From Fischerella muscicola SAG 1427-1 = PCC 73103 (GTDB lineage Bacteria; Cyanobacteriota; Cyanobacteriia; Cyanobacteriales; Nostocaceae): a DNA stretch of 42,515 bases. The stretch spans positions 1 to 42,515 of the forward strand of contig NZ_AJLJ01000054.1 of NCBI RefSeq assembly GCF_000317245.1, written 5' to 3'. The notes beneath the pieces were generated by a model that saw only the letters and a program-made list of their open reading frames with translations, had not been told where the DNA came from and ran no database searches. The translations under genes were made by a program, and so were the position numbers. Shown here piece after piece: positions 16,506-25,191 of the stretch. The first letter of the stretch is position 1. Each line of letters opens with the position of its first letter.

Positions 16506-17507
16506 ATGAAACCGTTGAAATGGTTTTTAATTAATCAACTAAAATCTTTCAAGGTAAAGCAACAAACAAATGGTTTTACCCTGATTGAATTATTAGTAGG
16601 TCTTCTCTTAGCTTTTCTTGTGATCACACCTTTGCTAGGATTTATGCTCAACATTATGGACAATGATCGTAAAGAGCAAGCTAAAGCAACTACTGAGCAA
16701 GATATCAAAGCAGCACTTGACTATATCTCACGCGATTTACAACAGTCGGTGTATATCTACAACGCCGATGGAATCAAAGAAATTAGAGATGAATTACCTC
16801 ATTACGATAAAAAAGATAAATATTTTCCTGTGTTGGTTTTTTGGAAGCGGCAATATATTTCCGAGGGATTAACTGCTAAGACAACAACTACAAATAACGG
16901 AAATGGAACCACAACAACTACAACTGAAAAAGATGATACTTTTGTCTACTCTTTAGTTGCCTATTATTTGATTAAAGATAATGATTCTACTTGGTCTAAT
17001 GCAGCTAGGATTGGTAGATTTCAAATCAGTAATGGCTATGGGTTAACTGATACAGAAAAAAATAATAATAGAGACACTGGGTTTCAGATGTTTAGTCTGG
17101 ACAATGAAGGAACTCTTAAAACCAAGATGAATAAATGGACAAAGAAGACTGGTGAAGATTATCAGCAACAGGTTTTACCTTTAGTTGATTATATTGATCA
17201 AACTGCTATAGATACTACAGGTAGTCCAAAGCCCAAAAATGCAGAACCAACTTGTGGAATTGGTCAGTTGATACCAAAATTCTCTGGTAGTGGAGATGAC
17301 GTTGCTACAGATAACGTTAAAACACGGGGTTTTTATGTATGTGTAGACTCAGATAAAAATGTAGTAGAAGTTTATTTACGTGGTAATGCCTTGGCTCGTA
17401 TTCAGACAAATAATCTGAATTTTAATGACAATCAGAATAGTATAAAAGCCTATTTTCCTCAATCAAGTATAAGAGTACAAGGATTAGGATACTTGTTTAC
17501 TAAATAA
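16506..17507 (+). CDS. hpsC: Hormogonium polysaccharide secretion pseudopilin HpsC (GspJ/PilW-like)
   Basis: The 333-residue protein carries a prepilin signal with Gly23-Phe24 and Glu28 at mature position 5 (NGFTLIELLVGLLLAFLVIT). The following KAALDYISRDLQQSVYIYN matches the GspJ/PilW pattern of D-[IL]-x-x-A-x-x-Y-[IL]-x-x-[DE]-[IL]. Then comes a large beta-rich domain with low-complexity Thr/Asn loops. The start is ATG 16506, preceded by AGGGG; the frame stays open further upstream, overlapping the hpsB stop, but only with a non-ATG start. It is probably translated from the hpsB message. Function: minor pseudopilin of the hormogonium polysaccharide/T4P machinery. Confidence 0.87.
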   Translation: MKPLKWFLINQLKSFKVKQQTNGFTLIELLVGLLLAFLVITPLLGFMLNIMDNDRKEQAKATTEQDIKAALDYISRDLQQSVYIYNADGIKEIRDELPHYDKKDKYFPVLVFWKRQYISEGLTAKTTTTNNGNGTTTTTTEKDDTFVYSLVAYYLIKDNDSTWSNAARIGRFQISNGYGLTDTEKNNNRDTGFQMFSLDNEGTLKTKMNKWTKKTGEDYQQQVLPLVDYIDQTAIDTTGSPKPKNAEPTCGIGQLIPKFSGSGDDVATDNVKTRGFYVCVDSDKNVVEVYLRGNALARIQTNNLNFNDNQNSIKAYFPQSSIRVQGLGYLFTK

Positions 17508-17647
17508 TATGGTTGTATGTCATCAATATTAACTAACTAATTAATTTAGATTAAAAAATCTAGCAAATTTTGAATTTAATTGATCTGAAAATTTATCATA
17601 TCTCATTAATAATAAATATTTTTATGAATAGCATATTTTTAGTAATT

Positions 17648-18352
17648 ATGACCAACAAAAAATTTGTGAGCCAATTTAAATCACAAAGAAAAATATATTT
17701 TCATACTGATAGAAATGATGATGGGTTTAGCTTAGTTGAAGTGTTAGCAATACTAGTCATGTTGGGGGTATTAGCAGCGATCGCAGCACCTAATTGGATA
17801 TCCTTTGTCAATAGACAACGAGCCAGTAAAACTAGCGATGCTGTTCTATCTGCCATCCAAGAAGCTCAACGAGAAGCTAAAAGACACAAACTGAGTTACA
17901 GCGTGAGTTTTAGAAATAATAATAATATTCCACAAATTGTTGTTCATTCTAAAGGCTCAACACCTACTGACGACCAATGGAAAACTAGAGGTAAAGATTT
18001 AGCAATCGCACCAGGACAAATTGTGATTGGTACAAATCTCACAAGTAATAATCAGACTACTAGCACTACACCTATTACTTATGGTTCAACAACTGCACAA
18101 ACAATTACTTTCGACTATACTGGTGCTTTAGATGTCCCAGTCAAGACAAAGACTGAGGGATTAACATCCGTGCAACAAAACAAACTAGGTTATAATACTA
18201 CCACCCAAACGTATAAAGGTTTAATTGTTGTCGTTGCTGTGGCTAAACGAGGAAATCCTACTCAAGCAAGTAATGCCAAGAGATGCGTCATTATAAAAAC
18301 CCTCTTAGGTTCAATAAAAACTACAAATGAGAAAGATAGCGATTGTAGCTAA
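17648..18352 (+). CDS. hpsD: HpsD-like pseudopilin (GspH/FimT-like)
   Basis: The 234-residue protein has a prepilin leader, Gly26-Phe27 and Glu31 (DGFSLVEVLAILVMLGVLAA), then AAPNWISFVNRQRASKTSDA, followed by AIQEAQREAKRHKLS, the GspH/FimT signature. It ends with a conserved block (KRCVIIKTLLGSIK). ATG 17648 was chosen because it gives a normal leader length; ATG 17624 or an earlier TTG would add a hydrophobic stretch not expected ahead of a prepilin signal. It lies third among the pseudopilin genes after hpsA, the position of hpsD in N. punctiforme. The gene at 19553 is a close paralogue. The symbol rests on position and fold. Confidence 0.78.
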   Translation: MTNKKFVSQFKSQRKIYFHTDRNDDGFSLVEVLAILVMLGVLAAIAAPNWISFVNRQRASKTSDAVLSAIQEAQREAKRHKLSYSVSFRNNNNIPQIVVHSKGSTPTDDQWKTRGKDLAIAPGQIVIGTNLTSNNQTTSTTPITYGSTTAQTITFDYTGALDVPVKTKTEGLTSVQQNKLGYNTTTQTYKGLIVVVAVAKRGNPTQASNAKRCVIIKTLLGSIKTTNEKDSDCS

Positions 18353-18459
18353 AAATATATTCATAGAAATTTTTGAATAAATTTCAGTAAATCAACGGAA
18401 TGCTGTACAGGTGAATACGATTAAAAATGGATTTATCTAGTTAGCTTTTGTTTTTGTAG

Positions 18460-19512
18460 ATGACGATGTGTGTTGATTTCACTGTAGCTATCCCAACCTA
18501 TAACGGGGCAAAGCGTTTGCCTGAACTATTAGAAAGACTGCAAAATCAACTTTACACTGAAAATTTTTCTTGGGAGATTATTGTTGTAGATAACAACAGC
18601 AGTGACGACACAGCAAAAGTTGTTCAAAGCTATCAAGAAAATTGGCCATACCGTTATCCTTTAAAATATTGTTTTGAAGCACAACAAGGCGCTGCATATG
18701 CCAGAAAACGTGCAATTAAAGAAAGTCAGAGTGAATTAATCGGGTTTCTGGATGATGATAACTACCCAGCTTCTAACTGGGTTGCAGCAGCTTATACTTT
18801 CCATCAAAATCATCCACAAGCAGGAGCTTATGGTAGCCAAATTCATCCAGATTGGGAAGTGGAACCACCAACAAATGTTCAACGAATAGCACCTTTTTTG
18901 GCTATCACTGAGCGAGGAAATTTGCCTCTTTTATATTTGCCTCATAAGAAATTACTTCCACCATCTGCGGGACTTGTTGTTTGCCGAAAAGCTTGGTTAG
19001 AAAGCTTACCTCAAGAAACTGTTTTGACTGGCAGAGTAACTGGTAATATGCTTACTAGTGAAGATTTAGAAGTCTTATCTTATATTCAAAAATCAGGATG
19101 GGAAGTTTGGTACAACCCAGAGATGGAAATTTATCATAAAATTCCTCAGTCGCGTATGCAAAGAGAGTACTTACTTCCATTTTTTCGTGGTATTGGATTT
19201 AGCCGTTATGTAACTCGTATAGTAACTCTAAAAGCTTGGATGAAACCGATAGCTTTTTTGGTTTATATGATAAATGATATACGAAAAATAGTTTTTCATA
19301 TATTAAAGTATCGGTTTAAAATTAAAAATGAATTAGTAGCAGCCTGTGAAATGCAACTCTTTGTGAGTAGTTTGATTAGTCCTTTTTATTTATATAAACA
19401 TGGATATCTGAAAATATATAAATCTCGTAATTTCTCATTTTTAAGCAATGCAGTTTTAGGCGTAATGAAAACATCAGAAAAAGAGATGACCGGAATATTG
19501 GAGAAGTTATAG
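18460..19512 (+). CDS. hpsE: Glycosyltransferase family 2, HpsE-type
   Basis: The 350-residue enzyme has a GT-A fold. The nucleotide-binding start reads VAIPTYNGAKRLPELLERL, followed by IIVVDNNSSDDT and the metal-binding DxD region GFLDDDNYP near residue 105. A further motif SEDLEVLSYIQKSGW fits the GT2 acceptor/catalytic ED. The C-terminal third is basic with hydrophobic stretches (IAFLVYMINDIRKIVF), so it is likely membrane-associated. HpsE is one of the transferases needed for hormogonium polysaccharide. It sits between the two GspH-like pseudopilin genes. ATG 18460 or 18466 are both possible starts. Confidence 0.85.
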   Translation: MTMCVDFTVAIPTYNGAKRLPELLERLQNQLYTENFSWEIIVVDNNSSDDTAKVVQSYQENWPYRYPLKYCFEAQQGAAYARKRAIKESQSELIGFLDDDNYPASNWVAAAYTFHQNHPQAGAYGSQIHPDWEVEPPTNVQRIAPFLAITERGNLPLLYLPHKKLLPPSAGLVVCRKAWLESLPQETVLTGRVTGNMLTSEDLEVLSYIQKSGWEVWYNPEMEIYHKIPQSRMQREYLLPFFRGIGFSRYVTRIVTLKAWMKPIAFLVYMINDIRKIVFHILKYRFKIKNELVAACEMQLFVSSLISPFYLYKHGYLKIYKSRNFSFLSNAVLGVMKTSEKEMTGILEKL

Positions 19513-19552
19513 TATATAAAAATATCAAGCAATATTTTTATATTTTTGATTA

Positions 19553-20176
19553 ATGCCAAAGCAAATTTTAGACAAAAATTCAAGCAGTGGCTTCACATTG
19601 CTGGAGAATTTGGTAATTATTTTAATGATTGGTATATTGAGTGCGATCGCACTTCCCATTTGGATATCTTTTGTAGATATTCAGCGCTTAAATACTGCCC
19701 AAAACGAAGTTTATCGCGCTATACGCCAAGCTCAAAGTGAAGCGACTAAGAAAAAGTTGAGTTGGCAAGCTAGCTTTCGTGAACAGAATAATCTTATCCA
19801 GTGGACAATTCACCAAGCTGAAGCAGGACAATTTATTCCTAATGCTATTAGTACAAACAATTATTTATGGAATAATCTTGATTATAATATTCGCATTGAT
19901 CAAGAAAAAAATCAAAAAGGCAAATCCGAGACCACTTTAAGAAAACAATCTTCACAAAAAGCCTGGAGAGTAGTATTTAACTACCAAGGTTGTCCAATTT
20001 ATGAAGTTGGAGATGAATGTCTCAATACATCACTGAGAGTACTAGGACAGATAACTTTTTACAGTCAGTACGGTGGTAAAACAAAACGCTGTGTCTATGT
20101 CTCTACTATTTTAGGGGCGATGCGAATGGGAAAAGAGCATACCAAAGCTAACGAAAACGGCAAATATTGCTATTAA
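19553..20176 (+). CDS. Second GspH-like pseudopilin, paralogue of the HpsD-like protein
   Basis: The 207-residue protein has prepilin signal Gly13-Phe14 with Glu18 (SGFTLLENLVIILMIGILSA). It shares with the gene at 17648 the blocks ALPIWISFVDIQR, AIRQAQSEATKKKLSW, SFREQNN and the ending KRCVYVSTILGAM, so the two arose by duplication. Start ATG 19553 gives a short 13-residue leader. It lies 40 bases after hpsE. Both paralogues keep the prepilin features, so both may be made and assembled, perhaps at different places in the pseudopilus tip or under different conditions. Confidence 0.82.
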   Translation: MPKQILDKNSSSGFTLLENLVIILMIGILSAIALPIWISFVDIQRLNTAQNEVYRAIRQAQSEATKKKLSWQASFREQNNLIQWTIHQAEAGQFIPNAISTNNYLWNNLDYNIRIDQEKNQKGKSETTLRKQSSQKAWRVVFNYQGCPIYEVGDECLNTSLRVLGQITFYSQYGGKTKRCVYVSTILGAMRMGKEHTKANENGKYCY

Positions 20177-20208
20177 GATATTCTTGGTTGAATTCAAAAA
20201 TATATGGT

Positions 20209-20844
20209 GTGCTAAAATCACCCAAAATTGCCAAGCAGCACTTAATAATTTTTACTCGCTACCCAGAACCAGGTTTGACAAAAACTCGGTTGATATCTGC
20301 TTTGGGGACTGTAGGTGCTGCACATCTTCAGCGCCAGATGACTGAATATACTCTGTTGAAAGTTCGAGAATTGCAAAAAGCGATCGCCATCTCCATAGAA
20401 GTACGCTTTGCTGGTGGAAGTTTTGAATTAATGCAAAGTTGGCTGGGGAATGATTTAATTTACCAATCTCAAGGTGAAGGAGATTTAGGAAAACGGATGG
20501 AGCGATCGCTCGAATATGCTTTTAGTACAGGCGCGCACCAAGTAGTAATTATCGGCACTGATTGCCCCGGCGTCAATATCCAGATTCTTGCCAAAGCTTT
20601 TACGAATCTTCAGCATAGCGACATAGTACTTGGCCCAGCAGTGGATGGTGGTTATTATTTAATCGGTTTGCAGTGTCCTTTTCCAAAATTATTCGCTGAT
20701 ATCAATTGGGGAACTTCCCAAGTCTTGCAACAAACTGTGGCTATTTGCCATCAACATAATTTATCAATAGATTACTTAACAACTTTAGCTGATGTTGATC
20801 GTCCAGAGGATCTGCCTATTTGGGAAAAAAGATTTGATGCTTGA
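20209..20844 (+). CDS. TIGR04282-family (DUF2064) glycosyltransferase-like protein
   Basis: The 211-residue protein shows the family hallmarks: LIIFTRYPEPGLTKTRL near the start, QGEGDLGKRMERSLEYAF, VVIIGTDCPG with the metal-binding Asp, and LGPAVDGGYYLIG. The family has a GT-A/nucleotidyltransferase fold and is linked by name to arsenosugar-type biosynthesis, but most members are untested. GTG 20209 is chosen because it directly precedes the family start; an upstream TTG at 20167 would overlap the pseudopilin stop. It follows the hps pseudopilin after 32 bases and may be co-transcribed. Its role in polysaccharide making is only suggested by position. Confidence 0.82.
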   Translation: MLKSPKIAKQHLIIFTRYPEPGLTKTRLISALGTVGAAHLQRQMTEYTLLKVRELQKAIAISIEVRFAGGSFELMQSWLGNDLIYQSQGEGDLGKRMERSLEYAFSTGAHQVVIIGTDCPGVNIQILAKAFTNLQHSDIVLGPAVDGGYYLIGLQCPFPKLFADINWGTSQVLQQTVAICHQHNLSIDYLTTLADVDRPEDLPIWEKRFDA

Positions 20845-21207
20845 TCAATAGTCAATTGTCAAGCGACAATCTTCAATAGTTATTATTTTGTAGGCACATA
20901 GACGCGTAGCTACTTCTGGAAGTAGTCGCCACGCGCCTATGTATGGATTTTGAATTGATATGTCTTTCTTATATTCTTATACTTTATTAGCTATTATTAC
21001 TTATTATTAATGTATAAAAAATATTAGATTTGCCTGAAAACACGCTAAATGGCAAGTTTTACCTTGGTGTCTTGACAAAGATATAAAAAAATAATCACCA
21101 ACCTAAAAAATACTCCCGGTTTTCAATAGTTGGTCAGACATGGGGAACAATATGTAGGTAACTTGACATAAAATAGTCACTCATTCTTTATGGATTCAAG
21201 ATGAATT
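20845..21207. other. Intergenic region with a large hairpin
   Basis: Apart from the palindrome at 20896-20942 the 363 bases are AT-rich and hold no gene. They should contain the promoter of the HpsJ-family gene. No clear promoter hexamers were picked out. Confidence 0.5.
20896..20942. repeat. Long imperfect palindrome, GACGCG family variant
   Basis: ACATAGACGCGT (20896-20907) pairs with ACGCGCCTATGT (20931-20942) with one mismatch. Inside, CTACTTC (20910-20916) pairs perfectly with GAAGTAG (20919-20925). It is a 47-base cruciform-like repeat lying about 50 bases after the TIGR04282 gene, and could end its transcript. Confidence 0.65.
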
Positions 21208-22047
21208 ATGAATAACAATTTTGCTGCTGTCACTGCTGCTCGTACACTTAAAGTGGTTGGGATAATATTAATTTTGTCTTTTTTGCTTGATTTTGTGATT
21301 CTGCTGTTTCCCTTCCAACCTACAAATCGTATTTGGCAAATTGATTTAGCAACAAATTTAGTTGATCGAGGAATTGTACCTTTAGTCGGTTTAGGTATGC
21401 TGTTTGCTGGGTATTGGGCTGATATTAGTGAAGATGGTCGCCCGTCTGGAATAGACTTGAGATTCGCCGCATTGATACTATCTAGTCTCTTAGGCTTGAT
21501 GTTTTTGCTGATTTTTCCGCTGCACCTTAACAATGTACGTCAAGCTAGCGTCCAACAGGTAGATCAAATTAATAAACAAGCAGATCAGGCAGAAAATCAA
21601 CTGCAAAACCAACTATCGCAGGTACAAGCTCAGTTAAATAACGAACAAGTCAAAACTGAGTTAGACAAGCAAAAAGCTCAAGTGAAAGCTCAATTAACCG
21701 AAATACTCAAAGATGAGCAGAAATACAAACAAGCGCTTGAGAGTCCCAATGTTCCCCCACCTGTGAAAGAAGTACTACAAAAAGCCAAACAGAATCCTCA
21801 AGAGCTTGATAAGTTTATTTCCCAGCAAAGTGATCCGCAGCAAGTTGCAACTCAACGACTCAACCAAATTCGTCAGAGTAAGGAAGATGCTGAAAAACAA
21901 GCTAAAGAAAGAGCTTGGAAATCTGGAATGCGAATTGGTATGAACAGCTTATTGCTGTCTATCGGATACATTATTATCGGCTGGACAGGTTTAAGAGGTA
22001 TAGGTTCAGCACAAAGTGGTGCTGTACGTAAAGCAACTGCACGCTAG
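21208..22047 (+). CDS. hpsJ: HpsJ-family membrane protein with coiled coil
   Basis: The 279-residue protein has N-terminal transmembrane segments (about residues 15-36, VVGIILILSFLLDFVILLFP; about 52-68; about 87-106, LILSSLLGLMFLLIFPLHL), then a long Gln/Lys/Glu-rich region (about 110-230) that reads as coiled coil, and a final membrane segment near 240-260 (LLLSIGYIIIGWTG). The layout and the start (RTLKVVGIILILSFLLD) match the HpsJ family named after a hormogonium polysaccharide gene in N. punctiforme. Proximity to hpsA-E supports the assignment. The molecular role is not known; a membrane scaffold for the polysaccharide machinery is a reasonable guess. Confidence 0.75.
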   Translation: MNNNFAAVTAARTLKVVGIILILSFLLDFVILLFPFQPTNRIWQIDLATNLVDRGIVPLVGLGMLFAGYWADISEDGRPSGIDLRFAALILSSLLGLMFLLIFPLHLNNVRQASVQQVDQINKQADQAENQLQNQLSQVQAQLNNEQVKTELDKQKAQVKAQLTEILKDEQKYKQALESPNVPPPVKEVLQKAKQNPQELDKFISQQSDPQQVATQRLNQIRQSKEDAEKQAKERAWKSGMRIGMNSLLLSIGYIIIGWTGLRGIGSAQSGAVRKATAR

Positions 22048-22163
22048 TAACTTAGAGGATTGGGGTGTGGGGGTGTGGGGAGAACAAATAGTAACAAATA
22101 ACAAATGACCAATGGCTAATCACCAATGACAATTGACAAGTGACAATTGACCAAAAGTTTCAA
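22048..22163. repeat. Low-complexity spacer with short tandem repeats
   Basis: The spacer begins with a G-rich GGGTGTGG run and continues with AACAAATA and CCAATG/TGACAATTGAC units repeated in tandem (TGACAATTGACAAG then TGACAATTGACC). Such repeats are usual between genes in heterocystous cyanobacteria. A GTG at 22140 in this repeat is open to the next gene but is not taken as its start. Confidence 0.55.
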
Positions 22164-23030
22164 ATGTTCTCAATCTATATATTGACTCATAACGAAGAAC
22201 TAGATATTGCGGCTTGTATTGAGTCAGCAATGCTATCAGATGACATTATTGTTGTGGACTCATGCAGTAGCGATCGCACTGTGGAAATTGCTAGTCGCTA
22301 TCCTGTTAGTGTTGTGCAACATGCTTTTGAAAGCCACGGTCGCCAACGTACTTGGATGCTAGAAAATATACCCCCTAAACACGAGTGGGTGTATATTCTA
22401 GAAGCTGACGAGCGCATGACACCAGAACTATTTGCTGAATGCAATCAAGCACTTCATAATTCAAGTTACATTGGCTACTATGTTGCCGAACGTGTCATGT
22501 TTATGAATACCTGGATTCGTCGCAGTACTCAGTATCCTCGTTACCAACTGCGGCTTTTCCGTCACGGTAAAGTTTGGTTTACAGATTATGGTCATACGGA
22601 AAGAGAAGTTTGTGATGGAACCACAAGCTTTTTAAAGGAAACCTATCCCCACTATACTTGCAGCAAAGGCTTAAGCCGTTGGATGGAAAAGCACAACCGT
22701 TATTCTACTGATGAAGCCAAAGAAACGCTGCATCAACTAGAAAATGGAAAAATTCGCTGGTGGGATTTATTTTTCGGTCAGTCAGAAGTTGAACGCCGTC
22801 GCGCCCTCAAAGATTTATCTTTGCGTCTACCCGCAAGACCCTTGCTACGTTTTATATATATGTATTTTCTCTTAGGTGGTTGCTTGGATGGGCGCGCTGG
22901 TTTGGCATGGTGTTCTTTGCAAACATTTTATGAGTATATAATTTTACTTAAAATCTGGGAAATAAAGCACATGCCTAAACCAAATCCAGACACTCAATCT
23001 CCTGATCACAAAATCACAACACTCATTTAG
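22164..23030 (+). CDS. Glycosyltransferase family 2 (WaaE/KdtX-like)
   Basis: The 288-residue enzyme begins MFSIYILTHNEELDIAACIE, followed by IIVVDSCSSDRTVEIA, and has a metal-binding loop VYILEADERM near residue 90. The middle block YQLRLFRHGKVWF and GHTEREV match the WaaE-like GT2 group that adds glucose or heptose to lipid-linked sugars. The C-terminus has a hydrophobic stretch (LLRFIYMYFLLGGCLDG), conserved in this group and probably membrane-touching. ATG 22164 was chosen because the earlier GTG lies inside repeat DNA. It is the last gene of the hps-region run and may be another transferase of the same polysaccharide, though that is inference. Confidence 0.85.
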   Translation: MFSIYILTHNEELDIAACIESAMLSDDIIVVDSCSSDRTVEIASRYPVSVVQHAFESHGRQRTWMLENIPPKHEWVYILEADERMTPELFAECNQALHNSSYIGYYVAERVMFMNTWIRRSTQYPRYQLRLFRHGKVWFTDYGHTEREVCDGTTSFLKETYPHYTCSKGLSRWMEKHNRYSTDEAKETLHQLENGKIRWWDLFFGQSEVERRRALKDLSLRLPARPLLRFIYMYFLLGGCLDGRAGLAWCSLQTFYEYIILLKIWEIKHMPKPNPDTQSPDHKITTLI

Positions 23031-23521
23031 TGGGTGATTGGTAGTTGGTGGTTAACCATGTCCCATACCCAATGCCCAATGCCCAATGCCCACACTTCCC
23101 TCAATAATTGTGTTAAGTTAATATAAGTTATACTAATTAATATTTTATAAATAAATTTTTGAGAACAATCAGTAGTGCGACTATGAGATTAACTGGCAAA
23201 AAAAGTTAATTATTAAGACTCTCCATAAAATACTTTATAGACTACTTCATAGAATAATGAACAGCTTGGGATTGCGCGCGGTAGTATTAGAGATAATCTT
23301 AAAACTTGCAACAATCGTTTACAAGCTTTAAAAAATAAAGTAATGCTCTGTTGAGACTATCCAACTGACATCACGGTTGGTAGAGATCTACATACTCTGT
23401 GTGGCTATGAGGAACTGCAAAACCAATCAACTCGGTAAGTTAATCTAACGAGCATCTACACTCTTTATCCTTCATCCTTTTTGGCTGAGGTCTATCTTAG
23501 CTATTTGATCAAACTGTTGTT
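23031..23521. other. Intergenic region with heptamer tandem repeat
   Basis: The heptamer CCCAATG is repeated three times at 23068-23088, followed by CCCA. This is like the short tandemly repeated repetitive (STRR) sequences of heterocystous cyanobacteria. ATTAACT (23188-23194) and AGTTAAT (23204-23210) form a 7-bp inverted repeat. No gene is seen; a 24-codon ORF near 23257 has no supporting signal. Confidence 0.55.
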
Positions 23522-24295
23522 ATGAATATTGATAACAGAAATTCCACAAGCTTAAAAAAGGAGAATCACGCTTTGGTAATTGATCGCTGGAAGCAGGACT
23601 TAAAAAATGACCTGATTGCTGGTTTGTTAGTAGTTATTCCTCTAGCAACTACCATTTGGCTGACGATTACCATTGCTAGTTGGGTAATTAACTTTCTCAC
23701 CCGTATTCCCAACAAATTAAATCCCTTTGATGGAATGCACCCCATCTTAGTGAATGTACTAAATTTATTAGTGGGACTGATGGTGCCACTACTAAGTATT
23801 CTCCTGATTGGCTTGATGGCTAGGAATATTGTGGGGCGGTGGTTACTAGATTTTGGTGAGCGAGTTTTACAAGCGATCCCCTTAGCTGGACAAGTATATA
23901 AAACCCTCAAGCAACTTTTGGAGACAATACTCAAAGATACGAATGGCAAATTTCGCCGTGTAATATTGGTAGAGTATCCGCGTCAGGGAATTTGGGCGAT
24001 CGCTTTCGTTACTGGCATAGTCAGCAGCGATATCCAAGCTAATATGTCTCGTCCGATGCTGAGTATTTTTATTCCCACAACACCTAATCCTACAACCGGA
24101 TGGTATGCTGTAGTTCCTGAAGATGAGGTAGTCAACTTATCGATGTCGATAGAAGACGCCTTTAAAATCATTGTTTCTGGCGGTATTGTTGCCCCTAACA
24201 CTCCCCTACCCCCTGTAATTATTACCAAAGACCGCAAATTAGAAGTATCACCTCTAGAAGCAAAACGGCAGGTTTTTCCTATCGAAGACACTTAA
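23522..24295 (+). CDS. DUF502 family membrane protein
   Basis: The 257-residue protein has two clear membrane segments: about residues 33-57 (LIAGLLVVIPLATTIWLTIT) and about 76-100 (VLNLLVGLMVPLLSILLIGL). They are followed by the DUF502 signature block: ERVLQAIPLAGQVYKTLKQL, then VILVEYPRQGIWAIAFVTG, and FIPTTPNPTTGWYAVVPEDE. The family is widespread in bacteria and plants (COV1-like proteins in plants) with no fixed biochemical role. nusB begins 102 bases downstream in the same direction, so co-transcription is possible. Confidence 0.92.
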   Translation: MNIDNRNSTSLKKENHALVIDRWKQDLKNDLIAGLLVVIPLATTIWLTITIASWVINFLTRIPNKLNPFDGMHPILVNVLNLLVGLMVPLLSILLIGLMARNIVGRWLLDFGERVLQAIPLAGQVYKTLKQLLETILKDTNGKFRRVILVEYPRQGIWAIAFVTGIVSSDIQANMSRPMLSIFIPTTPNPTTGWYAVVPEDEVVNLSMSIEDAFKIIVSGGIVAPNTPLPPVIITKDRKLEVSPLEAKRQVFPIEDT

Positions 24296-24397
24296 AGTTG
24301 TTAATGTAAATTAACAAGTAACTACTACTGATATACTGTTAACTCCGTTGATATTCATCTGACAGAATACTCCTCATACATTTTTATTTAACTTAAT

Positions 24398-25030
24398 ATG
24401 CAAACCAGAAAACCCCGTCAAATTGCCCGCGAATTGGCACTTCTGAGCCTTTCTCAGCTTCCAGCCAATCCCAAAAAATTAACTGAAGACCAACTACCCA
24501 AATTGGTGTTAGCAGCAGTACGTACCTTGCGTTCAGAAGTGCAAGATACTCTGGATAATGCTGTTGGCGAACTCCAACGCAGTAATGATCGCATCCTCAG
24601 TAGCGAAACTCGCACGAGTGACCTCAATATTGCCAGAACAATGCTGAAAGAGGCGATAAGCTCTACTCAAACAGCTATTAACCAGTTGAGTGCAGCTGTT
24701 GAGTTTCCAGAATTAATTCAGTTAGCAAACCAAGACAAAGAAGTTGGCAGATACGCAATAGAAATAGTGAGAACAATCGATGAAGAACGTAAAAATATAG
24801 ATCAGCAAATCAGCCTAGCCTTAGTCGATTGGCAAGTGACTCGTCTAGCCCAAATTGATCGTGATATTTTACGAATTGCTGTAGCAGAAATCATGTATCT
24901 GGGAGTTCCCAATAGTGTCGCGATCGATGAAGCTGTGGAACTAGCGAAACGCTACAGTGGAGATGAAGGTCATCGGTTTATTAACGGAGTTCTCCGTCGA
25001 GTTACACAACAGCAAAAACAGCCTGTCTAA
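24398..25030 (+). CDS. nusB: Transcription antitermination factor NusB
   Basis: NusB binds boxA RNA with NusE (S10) and promotes antitermination of rRNA transcription. The 210-residue protein starts [20 protein letters not shown], the RNA-binding Arg-rich first helix. It ends with the conserved block [40 protein letters not shown] and [10 protein letters not shown] central insertion of about 50 residues (helical, residues 35-95) is longer than in E. coli NusB and typical of cyanobacterial members. ftsY follows after about 160 bases; nusB-ftsY adjacency is common in this group. Confidence 0.95.
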   Translation: MQTRKPRQIARELALLSLSQLPANPKKLTEDQLPKLVLAAVRTLRSEVQDTLDNAVGELQRSNDRILSSETRTSDLNIARTMLKEAISSTQTAINQLSAAVEFPELIQLANQDKEVGRYAIEIVRTIDEERKNIDQQISLALVDWQVTRLAQIDRDILRIAVAEIMYLGVPNSVAIDEAVELAKRYSGDEGHRFINGVLRRVTQQQKQPV

Positions 25031-25191
25031 AATAGTAGGGATTGGGAGGTGGGAAGATGGAGAGATGGAAAGTGTGAAGAGTATGAAGGGACAAGGGAGA
25101 CAAGGAAGACAAGGGAGAAAACTAGCCAAAAACTACTAAGCACTAACCACCAAATAATTACTAACCACCAACCACCAACTATTAAATAAAC
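25031..25191. repeat. Purine-rich then CACCAAC low-complexity spacer
   Basis: The first 100 bases are almost all purine with GGGAGA/GACAAGG repeats. The remainder repeats CTAACCACCAA. Short open frames here come from the low-complexity composition and are not genes. Confidence 0.5.

Noticed and set aside
23068..23091. CRISPR-like array at the heptamer repeats
   Set aside because: The repeat unit is only 7 bp with no spacers; it is a short tandem repeat of the type common in heterocystous cyanobacteria.
23257..23331. 24-codon hydrophobic open frame in the spacer before the DUF502 gene
   Set aside because: No ribosome binding site, no conservation that can be judged, and the length is within chance.
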